5,114 bases of DNA from PNAI01 sp964575715 (lineage in GTDB: Bacteria; Pseudomonadota; Alphaproteobacteria; Rhizobiales; Xanthobacteraceae), in the NCBI GenBank assembly GCA_964575715.1, contig CAZNSG010000298.1, positions 1-5,114 of the forward strand, read 5' to 3'. The translations under genes and the position numbers were made by a program. The notes beneath the pieces were generated by a model, which worked only from the letters and a program-made list of their open reading frames with translations, searched no databases and was not told the DNA's origin. Below, piece by piece: positions 4,827-5,114 of the stretch (the first letter of the stretch is position 1; every line of letters starts with the position of its first letter).

Positions 4827-5114
4827 ATGTTTGTCGCCTTCTTTCATGCGCTCAAATCCGCCGGCGTGCCGGTAACGCTGCGCGAATATCTCACGCTCAT
4901 GGAAGCGATGGATGCCGACTTGGCCTCCCGGCGGGTGGAGGATTTCTATTATCTCGCGCGCACGGCGCTGGTCAAAGACGAGCGCCACCTCGATAGGTTT
5001 GACCAAGTGTTCGGCCATGTCTTCAAGGGCCTCGATCTGATGAGCGAGGCGATCGAGGCCGACATTCCAGAAGAGTGGCTGAAAGCCATGTCCGTCCTCC
5101 ATCTCTCCGACGAG
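4827..5114 (+). CDS. CoxE-like VWA-family protein, N-terminal part (runs off the window)
   Basis: ATG 4827 opens a frame to the window end (96 codons, no stop). The sequence MFVAFFHALKSAGVPVTLRE, followed by YLTLMEAMDADL and, further on, FYYLARTALVKDERHLDRFD and VFGHVFKGL, is the N-terminal block of CoxE-like proteins. Full-length members are about 390-400 residues, with the VWA domain in the C-terminal half, outside this window. They usually sit beside a MoxR-type AAA+ ATPase and help mature or insert metal centres in enzyme complexes, as CoxE does for CO dehydrogenase. Such an ATPase is not upstream here; a small coiled-coil gene is, 3 bases away. No strong Shine-Dalgarno is seen (GGCGGTGA), which fits translational coupling to that gene. 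Confidence 0.85.
   Translation, partial: MFVAFFHALKSAGVPVTLREYLTLMEAMDADLASRRVEDFYYLARTALVKDERHLDRFDQVFGHVFKGLDLMSEAIEADIPEEWLKAMSVLHLSDE

Noticed and set aside
2973..5102. A 709-codon minus-strand open frame across the VWA, coiled-coil and CoxE-like genes
   Set aside because: It is antisense to three genes with recognisable families or signal peptides. Its sequence is Arg/His/Leu-rich, without domains, as expected for the shadow of GC-rich coding DNA.

Overview
The base composition (GC-rich), gene types and palindromic repeat families suggest an alphaproteobacterium of the Bradyrhizobium/Rhodopseudomonas/Afipia group. The clearest pointers are two copies of the gagcatgatc...gatcatgctc repeat and a TCATCCTGAGG-type repeat, both of which I recall as abundant in those genomes. 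The species cannot be fixed from this window.

Left part (1-570): a scarred region. It opens with the last 35 codons of an IS256/Mutator-family transposase. Next, on the minus strand, is the N-terminal stub of a lipoprotein-like gene whose frame runs into the IS end. An AT-rich stretch of about 200 bases follows. The region closes with the last ~34 codons of a [2Fe-2S] ferredoxin gene that has no 5' part.

Middle part (571-2671): a minus-strand hot-dog acyl-CoA thioesterase (598-1089) is divergent from a plus-strand thioredoxin-reductase-like ferredoxin-NADP+ reductase (1471-2499). As I recall it, ferredoxin, thioesterase and reductase sit together in Rhodopseudomonas palustris (about RPA3956-RPA3954). 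If so, this is that locus with its ferredoxin destroyed. The locus is studded with palindromic repeats. One provides the C-terminal codons and stop of the thioesterase. A 173-base composite lies in the divergent intergenic region. A second copy of the first repeat ends 13 bases before the reductase ATG. A 138-base composite follows the reductase. The two composites, of different families, carry the same internal hairpin.

Right part (2672-5114): an exported von Willebrand factor A (VWA) protein with an intact MIDAS motif (2853-4199) has a possible 40-codon upstream ORF ending 2 bases before its ATG. A small exported coiled-coil protein (4383-4823) follows. Three bases later begins a CoxE-like VWA-family protein (4827 to the window end, partial). 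All three point the same way and may form a cell-envelope or complex-maturation group, but no function can be assigned from sequence alone.

About half of the intergenic sequence is repeat. I found no rRNA, tRNA or CRISPR array.
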